A DNA stretch of 64,000 nt from Pedobacter sp. PF22-3 (lineage in GTDB: Bacteria > Bacteroidota > Bacteroidia > Sphingobacteriales > Sphingobacteriaceae). Within the stretch, counting starts at the first letter, position 1. Each line of letters begins with the position of its first letter. The stretch is taken from positions 1 through 64,000 of the forward strand of contig NZ_JAPIVP010000018.1 in assembly GCF_026239555.1 (NCBI RefSeq), in the 5' to 3' direction. The notes under the pieces are model-generated. The model did no database searches. It was given only the letters and a program-made list of their open reading frames with translations, and was not told the DNA's origin. The position numbers were made by a program, and so were the translations under genes. Shown here one piece after another: positions 25,298 through 32,255 of the stretch.

Positions 25298-25305
25298 TAT
25301 TTTTG
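25298..25305 (+). promoter_or_regulatory. Leaderless -7 box of tilS (TATTTTTG)
   Basis: Matches TAnnTTTG and is followed by ATGG and the ATG at 25310. The same 4-nt spacing is seen at cysS, lipA and pdxJ. Confidence 0.6.
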
Positions 25306-25309
25306 ATGG

Positions 25310-26641
25310 ATGTTACCCCTTAGTCAATTTCAGGATTTTATTGAACAGCAAAAATTATTTGTTCAGGGTAATCGCATTCTTTTGGCTGTAAGTGGGGGAA
25401 AGGATTCGGTATTAATGCTGCATTTGTTTAAAGCAATAGGTGTTGATGTTGGTGTGGCACATTGTAATTTTAATTTGCGAGCTGATGAAGCGCAACGTGA
25501 TGAAAGTTTTGTTGCATTATTGGCCGAAAATTTTGAGTTACCTTTTTATGTAACGCATTTTGATACCAAAAAATATGCAACCGAAAATAAAATTTCTACC
25601 CAGATGGCCGCACGCGATCTGCGCTATAATTGGTTTGAAGAAATTAGGCGTACAGCTGGGTACGATTATATAGCCCTGGCGCAGCATCAGAACGATGCGG
25701 TAGAAACTATACTCATTAACCTTACGCGTGGTACAGGCATAAGTGGATTGCATGGCATTTTACCTAAGCGTGATTTTCTGATCAGGCCTTTACTTTTTTT
25801 AAACCGCCAGCAGATTGATGAATTAGTAAGGATTAATAACATAGATTTTGTAGAGGATAGTTCGAATGTAAGTACAAAATATACAAGGAATAAAATCAGG
25901 CTGCAGGTGGTACCGCATCTGCAGGAAATCAACCCTAATCTCGAAAAAACATTTGCTGAAAATATAGCACGTTTCGCTGAATTAGAAGCTTTTTTGGATA
26001 TTCAGGTGCAAAAACTTGCTGATGAAATCCTGATTCAAAGAAGTGATGGTGTTTATATTTCCCTGGATGAGATTTCCAGACTAAACCCGCAAAAGCTAAT
26101 GCTTTACGAGTTGCTTAAGCCTTTTAATTTTGGTGAAAATGTAGTGTATGAGATTATAGATAGTTTAAAGGCCTTAAGTGGTACGCATTTTTTTAGCACT
26201 ACACACCAGGCAATTATCAATAGAAATGATCTGGTAATTGTTGAAAAGAATATATCGGTTACAGCTAATCAGTTTATTCATCCCACAACAGAAAACATCG
26301 CCTTTGGCAACGCAGAAATTTCTTTGATGTTTACTGATGAAGTTAAATTCGAAGTGTATACGGATAAAGCTTTTGTAAATGCAGATAAATTAATTTTCCC
26401 GTTGGTACTGCGGAACTGGCAACATGGAGATAAATTTATTCCATTGGGCATGCGTAACCCTAAAAAGGTAAGTGATTATTTTATCGATGCGAAAGTTCCC
26501 TTACATTTGAAAAGCACTACGCCAATTCTGGTTAACGGGAATGGTGAAATTATCTGGATTGCTGGTATGCGGCAGGATAACCGATATAAATTAACTACAG
26601 CAACAAAAAAAGTTGCTATATTCGGACTCAAAATTAAATAA
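25310..26641 (+). CDS. tilS: tRNA(Ile)-lysidine synthetase
   Basis: Essential ATP-dependent enzyme that converts C34 of the tRNA-Ile2 anticodon to lysidine, changing AUG to AUA reading. The PP-loop motif SGGKDS sits at about residue 29. The conserved HCNFNLR and AARDLRYNWF follow, then the tRNA-contact region ALAQHQNDAVETILINLTRGTG. The C-terminal TilS domain (about 355-443) includes LRNWQHGDKFIPLGM and PILVNGNGEIIWIAG. The 443-aa length is full. It is divergent from ostA and followed without spacing by a membrane-protein gene. Confidence 0.95.
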   Translation: MLPLSQFQDFIEQQKLFVQGNRILLAVSGGKDSVLMLHLFKAIGVDVGVAHCNFNLRADEAQRDESFVALLAENFELPFYVTHFDTKKYATENKISTQMAARDLRYNWFEEIRRTAGYDYIALAQHQNDAVETILINLTRGTGISGLHGILPKRDFLIRPLLFLNRQQIDELVRINNIDFVEDSSNVSTKYTRNKIRLQVVPHLQEINPNLEKTFAENIARFAELEAFLDIQVQKLADEILIQRSDGVYISLDEISRLNPQKLMLYELLKPFNFGENVVYEIIDSLKALSGTHFFSTTHQAIINRNDLVIVEKNISVTANQFIHPTTENIAFGNAEISLMFTDEVKFEVYTDKAFVNADKLIFPLVLRNWQHGDKFIPLGMRNPKKVSDYFIDAKVPLHLKSTTPILVNGNGEIIWIAGMRQDNRYKLTTATKKVAIFGLKIK

Positions 26642-27130
26642 GTGGAAAGCAAGTACGCCTATATCGAAAAACAATACATCGGACGTGATTATGTGCGCAT
26701 TTTCATCAGGCTTATTATGGCTGCTTTCTGTTTTGGTGCATACGTTTACGAGCGCGATCGTGACAATACGCAGGATCTTTTCCTTGTTGTAGGCTTCGGG
26801 ATCATAGGTGTTTCGATGCTTTTGCTTTTCCTCATCCAGTACAAAATCGTTGTAGATAATGGTAGTGTTATATTGGATGGCCTTTGGACGACCAAGCGTG
26901 TTAAGATCGACCTTAAAAGTATTATAGATGTACGTAAGGCTACCTACAGCCGTTATTTTTTCAATAATCCGGTTTATAACCTGCATACAAAAGGTACGAT
27001 TCGTTTTTATTCATCAGGTAAGGATGCAGTGGTACTAACCGATCGGGATGGCCTGGAATATTTTATTGGTACCCAAAGGCCTAATGAACTTTTCCTGGTG
27101 ATAAAAGAAGAAATGCGCAATCTTAAATAG
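26642..27130 (+). CDS. Two-helix membrane protein with a PH-like cytosolic domain
   Basis: A 162-aa protein with two adjacent membrane helices (about 19-37 and 45-65) followed by a beta-rich domain (VVDNGSVILDGLWTTKRVKIDLKSIIDV, TIRFYSSGKDAVVLTDRDGLEYFIGTQRP). This layout is common to bacterial PH-domain (bPH) membrane proteins. No function can be assigned. It begins with GTG directly after the tilS TAA, so the two genes are one transcription unit. Confidence 0.7.
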   Translation: MESKYAYIEKQYIGRDYVRIFIRLIMAAFCFGAYVYERDRDNTQDLFLVVGFGIIGVSMLLLFLIQYKIVVDNGSVILDGLWTTKRVKIDLKSIIDVRKATYSRYFFNNPVYNLHTKGTIRFYSSGKDAVVLTDRDGLEYFIGTQRPNELFLVIKEEMRNLK

Positions 27131-27564
27131 TTTACTAAAAACTACTATTGATTTTGAGGCCAAAACTAATGGCTAATATATAGTTATAGAAATCCATTTT
27201 TGTTTTGGAAAGCAGCTGCAGATGGTTATAGGTTAATGCTGTCCCGCTATCTCTCTTGCTCCCGTAAGAAAAAACGGGGAGCATTCGTTCTATCGGTTTT
27301 AGATTGGTTAGGTTATGGCAACTATGCCTGGTTTCCGGGCCACAGCCTTAAGTTCTTAGCCCTGATTGGAGCGGCAGCCCCTGAGGTACGAAGGGCTACA
27401 GCGTAAAGCAGGAATTAACTTTAAAAAGGACTTGTGGTACTGCGCTGCAAAATAAGCATAACACACGTTACTGTTCAAGCGCGAAGAGAAGGTTATAACA
27501 ATATGATATTAATATTATAACTTTTATTGCAATAAACCGACACGCATTATAGATTAAAATCGGC
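27131..27564. repeat. Intergenic region with AGCCCTGATTGGAGCGGCAG-type repeat (core 27358-27414)
   Basis: This gap upstream of bshA has no credible gene. The core AGCCCTGATTGGAGCGGCAG, inner CCCCTGAGGTACGAAGGG and GCTACAGCGTAAAGCAGGA is the clearest copy of the family also at 9604, 14234 and 43777. A degenerate stretch (27240-27292, TCCCGCTATCTCTCTTGCTC with an inner CCCGTAAGAAAAAACGGG hairpin) appears to be a second, inverted copy. Confidence 0.75.
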
Positions 27565-27572
27565 TACATTTG
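27565..27572 (+). promoter_or_regulatory. -7 box of bshA (TACATTTG)
   Basis: Exact TAnnTTTG, 22 nt before the ATG at 27595. Confidence 0.6.
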
Positions 27573-27594
27573 CGCTAACAACAATACATTTACG

Positions 27595-28737
27595 ATGAAG
27601 ATAGGAATTGTTTGCTACCCCACTTTTGGCGGTAGTGGAGTAGTTGCAACAGAACTAGGTAAAGCGCTGGCTAACGAGGGGCACCAGGTTCACTTTATTA
27701 CTTACAGTCAGCCCGCCAGGCTCGATTTCTTTTCTTCCAATCTGTTTTATCACGAGGTATCGGTAAGGGATTATCCGCTTTTCGATTATGCTCCATACGA
27801 ATCGGCGCTGGCCAGCAAACTGGTAGATGTTGTTCGGTTTGAGCAATTGGATGTATTACACGTTCATTATGCCATTCCACATGCCTCTGCTGCTTTTATG
27901 GCGAAGCAGATTTTAGCCAGCTATGGACTTCACATCCCAGTGGTTACTACTTTGCACGGTACTGATATTACTTTAGTGGGTAAAGACCCGACATATAAAC
28001 CCGTGGTTACTTTTTCTATTAATCAAAGCGATGGTGTAACTACCGTGTCGGAAGATTTGAAAGAAGATACCTATAACCATTTCGAGATTACAAAAGAAAT
28101 TAAGGTCATACCGAATTTTATCGATTTTTCGCGCTTTAGTTTACAGGCAAAAGGACATTTTAAAAAAGCGATTGCGCCAAATAATGAGCGTATTTTAATC
28201 CACACCAGTAATTTCAGAAAAGTGAAACGTACGGCTGATGTGATCAGGATTTTCGAAAAAGTACAGGCCGTTATTCCTTCAAAACTTTTAATGGTAGGGG
28301 ACGGACCTGAACGCGCTTATGATGAGCAGTTGTGCAGATCGTTGAATATTTGTGAAAACGTGAGGTTTTTAGGTAAGCAAGATGCAGTTGAAGAAATTTT
28401 ATCGGTTTCAGATCTTTTCTTAATGCCTTCAGAATCTGAAAGTTTTGGTTTGGCAGCATTAGAAGCAATGGCTTGTAAAGTGCCTGCAATTACCACGAAT
28501 GCCGGCGGTTTACCAGAACTTAATGTGGACGGCTTTTGCGGTTACATGAGCGATGTTGGTGACGTAGACGCGATGGCTGCACATGCCATTGAAATTTTAA
28601 AAGATGACGAAACGCTTAACCGTTTTAAAGAAAATGCATTTAAAAGGGCGCAGGATTTCGATTTAAACAAGATTCTGCCAGTTTATATCGACTACTACAA
28701 AGAAGTAATCGAAAAATCATTACAGGCTAAATATTAG
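27595..28737 (+). CDS. bshA: N-acetyl-alpha-D-glucosaminyl L-malate synthase
   Basis: GT4 glycosyltransferase that makes GlcNAc-malate, the first step of bacillithiol synthesis. The N-terminus MKIGIVCYPTFGGSGVVATE and the stretch HFITYSQPARLD are characteristic of BshA. The GT4 donor-binding motif is visible as PSESESFGLAALEAMACK with VPAITTNAGGLPEL. The 380-aa length is typical. bshB and bshC are not in the window, but a YpdA-type bacillithiol reductase lies at 45656-46621. Its own promoter and terminator suggest it is monocistronic. Confidence 0.95.
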   Translation: MKIGIVCYPTFGGSGVVATELGKALANEGHQVHFITYSQPARLDFFSSNLFYHEVSVRDYPLFDYAPYESALASKLVDVVRFEQLDVLHVHYAIPHASAAFMAKQILASYGLHIPVVTTLHGTDITLVGKDPTYKPVVTFSINQSDGVTTVSEDLKEDTYNHFEITKEIKVIPNFIDFSRFSLQAKGHFKKAIAPNNERILIHTSNFRKVKRTADVIRIFEKVQAVIPSKLLMVGDGPERAYDEQLCRSLNICENVRFLGKQDAVEEILSVSDLFLMPSESESFGLAALEAMACKVPAITTNAGGLPELNVDGFCGYMSDVGDVDAMAAHAIEILKDDETLNRFKENAFKRAQDFDLNKILPVYIDYYKEVIEKSLQAKY

Positions 28738-28765
28738 TAGTCAGAAAGATATTTATGGATTTGTC

Positions 28766-28807
28766 AAAAGTTTTGCTGCGCTGTGCTTGCGTTGCAAAAC
28801 TTTTTTA
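28766..28807 (+). terminator. Intrinsic terminator after bshA
   Basis: AAAAGTTTTGC (28766-28776) pairs perfectly with GCAAAACTTTT (28794-28804), followed by T residues. Confidence 0.75.
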
Positions 28808-28916
28808 TTTATGTGGGTTTCATTGTAATAGACACTTCTGAATTTCTCAAAAGGTCATTCGCATCAACAATATTAGAGAAAAGTAAACTTTCTCAAAATC
28901 AAATGATTATAAATTG

Positions 28917-28924
28917 TATCTTTG
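28917..28924 (+). promoter_or_regulatory. -7 box (TATCTTTG) of the J-KTSC gene
   Basis: Exact TAnnTTTG about 70 nt upstream of the ATG at 28994, giving an unusually long leader for this window. Confidence 0.55.
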
Positions 28925-28993
28925 CAGCTTGAAACGGTTTGGCGGTTAAAAATTCCTAAATCATTTCGGCAAAATTAAAAAGAGGTTACCCAA

Positions 28994-29440
28994 ATGAAGA
29001 AAATTGTTGATTACAGAAAGCTTTTGAGCGTAGATAAAAATGCTGAATTAAAAGAGCTTAAATCTGTGTACCGTACATTGATGAAAGATTGTCACCCTGA
29101 TAAATTTCAGCAAGAGGAAGAGAAGTTGGATGCAGAAGCGAGAAGTAAAGAAATTATCGAGGCTTACCATTTCCTGGTAAGTATTGCGCCTGAAACACGC
29201 GAACAAAATATCGAAACATATACACAAACGACTACCTTGTCGAACATTCAGGATTTCGAATACAAACAACAGGTGTTAAATATCCAGTTTTTTGATGGAA
29301 GTGTTTACGAATATTTCGATGTGCCAAAAGCAATTTACGTGAAATTGGTTAATGCTGATTCTCCAGGCCGTTTTGCCCGCAGGCATATTTTTAATGAATT
29401 CCCGTATCGTAATGTGGCCAGGGTTGCAGAACCGGCATAG
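28994..29440 (+). CDS. J-domain protein fused to a KTSC domain
   Basis: A 148-aa cytosolic protein. Residues about 5-60 form a J domain with the HPD motif (KDCHPDKF), which stimulates Hsp70/DnaK ATPase. Residues about 80-145 match the KTSC domain (LSNIQDFEYKQQVLNIQFFDGSVYEYFDVP, ending FARRHIFNEFPYRNV). KTSC domains are often found with nucleic-acid-acting or lysyl-tRNA-related proteins and have no firm function. The fusion suggests a DnaK cofactor whose client is recruited by KTSC; that is inference. Confidence 0.85.
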   Translation: MKKIVDYRKLLSVDKNAELKELKSVYRTLMKDCHPDKFQQEEEKLDAEARSKEIIEAYHFLVSIAPETREQNIETYTQTTTLSNIQDFEYKQQVLNIQFFDGSVYEYFDVPKAIYVKLVNADSPGRFARRHIFNEFPYRNVARVAEPA

Positions 29441-29460
29441 TACGTAATCATATATTATTT

Positions 29461-29495
29461 AAATGGCTCCAATGAAAATCGGGGCCATTTTTATT
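29461..29495 (+). terminator. Intrinsic terminator after the J-KTSC gene
   Basis: AAATGGCTCC (29461-29470) pairs with GGGGCCATTT (29481-29490), one G-T pair, followed by TTATTT. Confidence 0.85.
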
Positions 29496-29530
29496 TCATT
29501 ACGGTAGTGTGGAGTACTTCGTTACTTTAT

Positions 29531-29830
29531 ATGCCCTGGAACGAGTTCAGGGTGACGATCGCTCGTGAATTCCGTCATACTGAACTTGTTTCAGTATCTT
29601 TCATGCTGTAAATATCCTGGGATAAACTCAAGATAAACGATGGTGGGATAAATTCTTCATATTGAACTAGTTTCAGTATCTATCGTATTAGCGTTTTCTT
29701 ATTAATACGCTGAAATAAATTCAGGATGAGTGTTCAGGCGTTCCGTCATACTAAACTTGTTTCAGTATCTATTATGCTATTAAGATCCTGAGATGAACTC
29801 AGGGTGACGATCGTGTGGAATGTGCGTCAT
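29531..29830. repeat. Cluster of CGTCATACTGAACTTGTTTCAG-type repeats (left of GIY-YIG)
   Basis: About three paired modules. Module A is CGTCATACTGAACTTG then TTTCAGTATCT. Module B is AGATCCTGAGATGAACTCAG then GGTGACGA. Each forms its own small hairpin, and the A start (CGTCAT) pairs with the B end (GTGACG or ATGACG). A copies begin near 29573, 29660 (degenerate) and 29743. B copies lie near 29533, 29615, 29708 and 29785. The region has no genes and fills the whole gap up to the GIY-YIG gene. Confidence 0.85.
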
Positions 29831-29836
29831 CTTGCT

Positions 29837-30130
29837 TTATTCGAGGGTTTTAAACAAATCGTTCCAATTTGGGTTATTTTGATTAATCAGATTTATCTTC
29901 CAAGCTCTCTTCCAGTTTTTGAGTTGTTTTTCTTTCGCAATGGCTTCCTCGATAGAATCGAACTGCTCATAATAAACGAGTTTACTACAATTGTATTTTG
30001 CTGTAAATGAATCTGGATATTTCTTCTCTTTATGTTCGATAATCCTAAAATACAACTCCGAAGTAACACCGATGTATAAGACGGTGTAGGTATGATTAGT
30101 TAAAATGTAAACACAGCCACCTCGTTCCAT
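29837..30130 (-). CDS. GIY-YIG nuclease family protein (UPF0213-like)
   Basis: A 97-aa single-domain GIY-YIG protein. VYILTN and LYIGVTSEL form the two-strand GIY-YIG signature. The Arg of RIIEHKEK and the C-terminal Glu in AIAKEKQLKNWKR are in the places expected for the catalytic Arg and metal-binding Glu. The family cuts DNA one strand at a time; small stand-alone members have no assigned role. The gene has intergenic repeats on both sides and almost no spacer, so it looks like cargo or partner of the repeat cluster. Confidence 0.9.
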   Translation of the reverse strand: MERGGCVYILTNHTYTVLYIGVTSELYFRIIEHKEKKYPDSFTAKYNCSKLVYYEQFDSIEEAIAKEKQLKNWKRAWKINLINQNNPNWNDLFKTLE

Positions 30131-30165
30131 AACCTCTGTTGTTTTATTTCATTTATTTTCTTCCA

Positions 30166-30305
30166 ATAAAGATGCTGAAATAAATTCAGCAGGACGCCCG
30201 AGTAAGATAAAGGGGCTTAATTTATTTACGCATATCGTCATACTGAACTTGTTTCAGTATCTATCATGCTATAAAGATCCTGAGATGAACTCAGGATGAC
30301 GAGCG
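30166..30305. repeat. CGTCATACTGAACTTGTTTCAG-type repeats (right of GIY-YIG)
   Basis: A degenerate B module (GATGCTGAAATAAATTCAGC) near 30171 is followed by a complete A+B copy at about 30237-30303 (CGTCATACTGAACTTG to CTCAGGATGACGA). A partial A-like stretch continues near 30320-30345. Confidence 0.85.
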
Positions 30306-30361
30306 GGTTAGATGCTTGTCTAGCTGAATTAGTTTCAGTATTTATTGATAAATCCATCACC

Positions 30362-30856
30362 TCAATTATTCAACATGGGTTTAAAGCGGTTATCTTTGTT
30401 TCTTAAGTCTAATCCCCCTTCATAAACGGATTTTAAATTAACCAGATAAAAACTCCAGCCATTGTGGCAACCCAGGCGGATGTTGCGCTTTGAATGATCA
30501 TCTTCAGGGATATTCTTTTGGGTCAGTTCCAATATAGTATACTCAAATTCCTCGTAGAGTTTAATGCCAACTAAACAATCTCCAGCAAAGGTGAATTGAA
30601 AATAATCCAGGCCATTTGCTTCAGTTACTTTTCCGGTTTCGATATCGTGATATAAATACCATGTCCATCGGTAACGATCACCTTTAAGTGCATGCTGATT
30701 TTTATCAAGCAAGACCTCATTTTCATCTGTGAATGAGGCATCATTTAAAAACCATTTTTCAATTTCGCTGGCCTTTGTCCATGCGTTGTATATATCCGCA
30801 AGTTTAGCTTTAATGGCAATCCTCATCGTAAACCTTGTCCAATCGAAGTTTTCCAT
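30362..30856 (-). CDS. SRPBCC/AHSA1 (START-like) domain protein
   Basis: A 164-aa cytosolic protein with an Aha1-type SRPBCC fold. The opening RIAIKAKLADIYNAWTKASEIEKWFL is the classic first strand-helix of AHSA1 proteins. LGCHNGWSFYLVNLKSVYEGGLDLR is the usual C-terminal helix. Such proteins bind hydrophobic ligands or act as co-chaperones. It lies 18 nt downstream of the lactonase gene in the same direction, and the two should be co-transcribed. Confidence 0.83.
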   Translation of the reverse strand: MENFDWTRFTMRIAIKAKLADIYNAWTKASEIEKWFLNDASFTDENEVLLDKNQHALKGDRYRWTWYLYHDIETGKVTEANGLDYFQFTFAGDCLVGIKLYEEFEYTILELTQKNIPEDDHSKRNIRLGCHNGWSFYLVNLKSVYEGGLDLRNKDNRFKPMLNN

Positions 30857-30874
30857 TGGCTAAATTTTAACTGG

Positions 30875-31984
30875 TTAATTAAAAACTAAACATACCGGGG
30901 CGCCAACATCAATTCTTTTACCGCTATCTTTTAATTTGCCTGTGGTTTTATTCCGGTTAAAAATAACAATGTTATTGGTGTACTGATGTCCGATCAATAA
31001 GAATTTTCCGGTCGGATCAATCGTAAAGTTTCTTGGTCCTTTTCCCAGGGTACTTACCGTTTCAATAAATTTCAATTTTCCGGTAGGTAAAATAGAGAAT
31101 GCAGAAATGCTATTGGCATCTCCACGGTTGGTTTCGTATAAGAATTTTCCATCTGTCGAAACATGGATATCTGCCCCGTCAACCTTGCCTGTAAAATCTG
31201 TCGGCGTAGTGCCGATCTCCTGAATTTTGGTTAAATTTCCATCTGAATACGCAAAAACAGTTATGCTGCCGTTAAATTCGTGCGCTAAGTAGGCAAATTT
31301 TCCATTTGGACTAAAAGTAATGTGTCTTGGACCAGTACCTGCATTGGTTTTTATAACCGATTTTACGGTTAATATTTTTTCTTTCGAAGTTGGATTATAT
31401 TTGTAAATATAAGTTTGATCTTCGCCCAGGTCGTTAACAATTAAGTATTGATAATCTGGTGTAAATTTTGTCATGTGTACATGAGCGCTTTCTTGTCTAC
31501 CTTTCGGATCGATGCTTTTTCCGGTATGTTTGATTACCTGCAAGGCTTCTGTTAAAGACCCATCAGCTTTTCGTGAAAATACCGCTAAGCTACCACCACT
31601 ATAATTGGCTACAATTACATTTTTTGCATCAGCGGTAATAAAACAAGGATCGGCACCATGACTGTCAACCTTATTTAAAAAAGTTAAATCTCCTGTTTTG
31701 GCATCATATTTAAATGCGCTTACTGTACTGGTAACTCCGGTTTCGTTAACCGCATAAACGAATTGGTTATCTGGTGAAATAGCAGCATAACTAGGATTTG
31801 CAGTGTTTTTTGTAATGCTTTTTATCTTCGTAACAGCTGTTAAAGTATTAAAGTCGTAAGTGTAAATTCCTTTACTTTTTCCTGGTGCAGTATAAGTGCC
31901 TACAATGAGATTGTAGTTGGTTTTTTGAGCGAAACTAAGGGTCGATAGCATAGAAAGTATAAGCAATGAACTGAATTTTTTCAT
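30875..31984 (-). CDS. Exported lactonase family protein (YbhE/Pgl-type seven-bladed propeller)
   Basis: A 369-aa protein with a signal peptide (about 1-19, ending LSFAQ) and a lactonase beta-propeller. The repeated blade motifs include YNLIVGTYT, PSYAAISPDNQFVYAVNE, ESAHVHMTKFTPDYQYLIVNDLGEDQ and GPRHITFSPNGKFAYLAHE. The His/Asp-containing stretches fit the 6-phosphogluconolactonase (YbhE) family. An exported copy is unlikely to act in the pentose phosphate pathway and may hydrolyse another lactone. Promoter TATATTTG lies upstream. Confidence 0.88.
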   Translation of the reverse strand: MKKFSSLLILSMLSTLSFAQKTNYNLIVGTYTAPGKSKGIYTYDFNTLTAVTKIKSITKNTANPSYAAISPDNQFVYAVNETGVTSTVSAFKYDAKTGDLTFLNKVDSHGADPCFITADAKNVIVANYSGGSLAVFSRKADGSLTEALQVIKHTGKSIDPKGRQESAHVHMTKFTPDYQYLIVNDLGEDQTYIYKYNPTSKEKILTVKSVIKTNAGTGPRHITFSPNGKFAYLAHEFNGSITVFAYSDGNLTKIQEIGTTPTDFTGKVDGADIHVSTDGKFLYETNRGDANSISAFSILPTGKLKFIETVSTLGKGPRNFTIDPTGKFLLIGHQYTNNIVIFNRNKTTGKLKDSGKRIDVGAPVCLVFN

Positions 31985-32006
31985 GAAACGATGATGTTGA
32001 TTTTAA

Positions 32007-32014
32007 CAAATATA
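32007..32014 (-). promoter_or_regulatory. -7 box (TATATTTG) of the lactonase operon
   Basis: Exact TAnnTTTG on the minus strand, 22 nt before the ATG at 31984. Confidence 0.6.
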
Positions 32015-32064
32015 AATAAAGTTGGCCACGGAGGCATAGAAAACAAGGAAGATGTTTCTTAGTT

Positions 32065-32175
32065 CTCGTCCTCGTTTGTAACGAGGATGAGTGAGAGATG
32101 CATTTTTAATGCATGTTCATTGCTGGACGATACAATCGTCTTTCTCCTGCATCCTCGTTAAAAACGAGGACGATG
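32065..32175. repeat. Four-hairpin composite element
   Basis: Four consecutive stems each close on a 3-nt loop: TCCTCGTT/AACGAGGA (32069-32087), ATGCATT/AATGCAT (32098-32114), GACGAT/ATCGTC (32126-32140) and TCCTCGTT/AACGAGGA again (32152-32170). The first and last are identical in stem sequence, and the flanks CG...CG extend the outer symmetry. It is non-coding and lies between the lactonase promoter and the rluB terminator. It resembles a REP/BIME-type or miniature-transposon element. Confidence 0.85.
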
Positions 32176-32222
32176 GAGGCTCTGCTTTCTCTGTGCACTT
32201 TGTGGTAAAAAATAGCAATACC

Positions 32223-32247
32223 AAAAAAGGCAGCCAATCGGCTGCCT
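32223..32247 (-). terminator. Intrinsic terminator of the pseudouridine synthase gene
   Basis: AGGCAGCC/GGCTGCCT stem (32228-32247) with an AATC loop. The preceding A tract becomes a U tract on the minus strand. Confidence 0.9.
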
Positions 32248-32255
32248 CTTATATC

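Noticed and set aside
27200..27406. 68-codon open frame upstream of bshA
   Set aside because: It lies entirely in repeat-derived sequence with no promoter, and the translation has no recognisable domain.
29531..30345. Possible CRISPR array
   Set aside because: The repeated modules are of unequal spacing and themselves palindromic pairs, spacers are not unique, and no cas gene is near.
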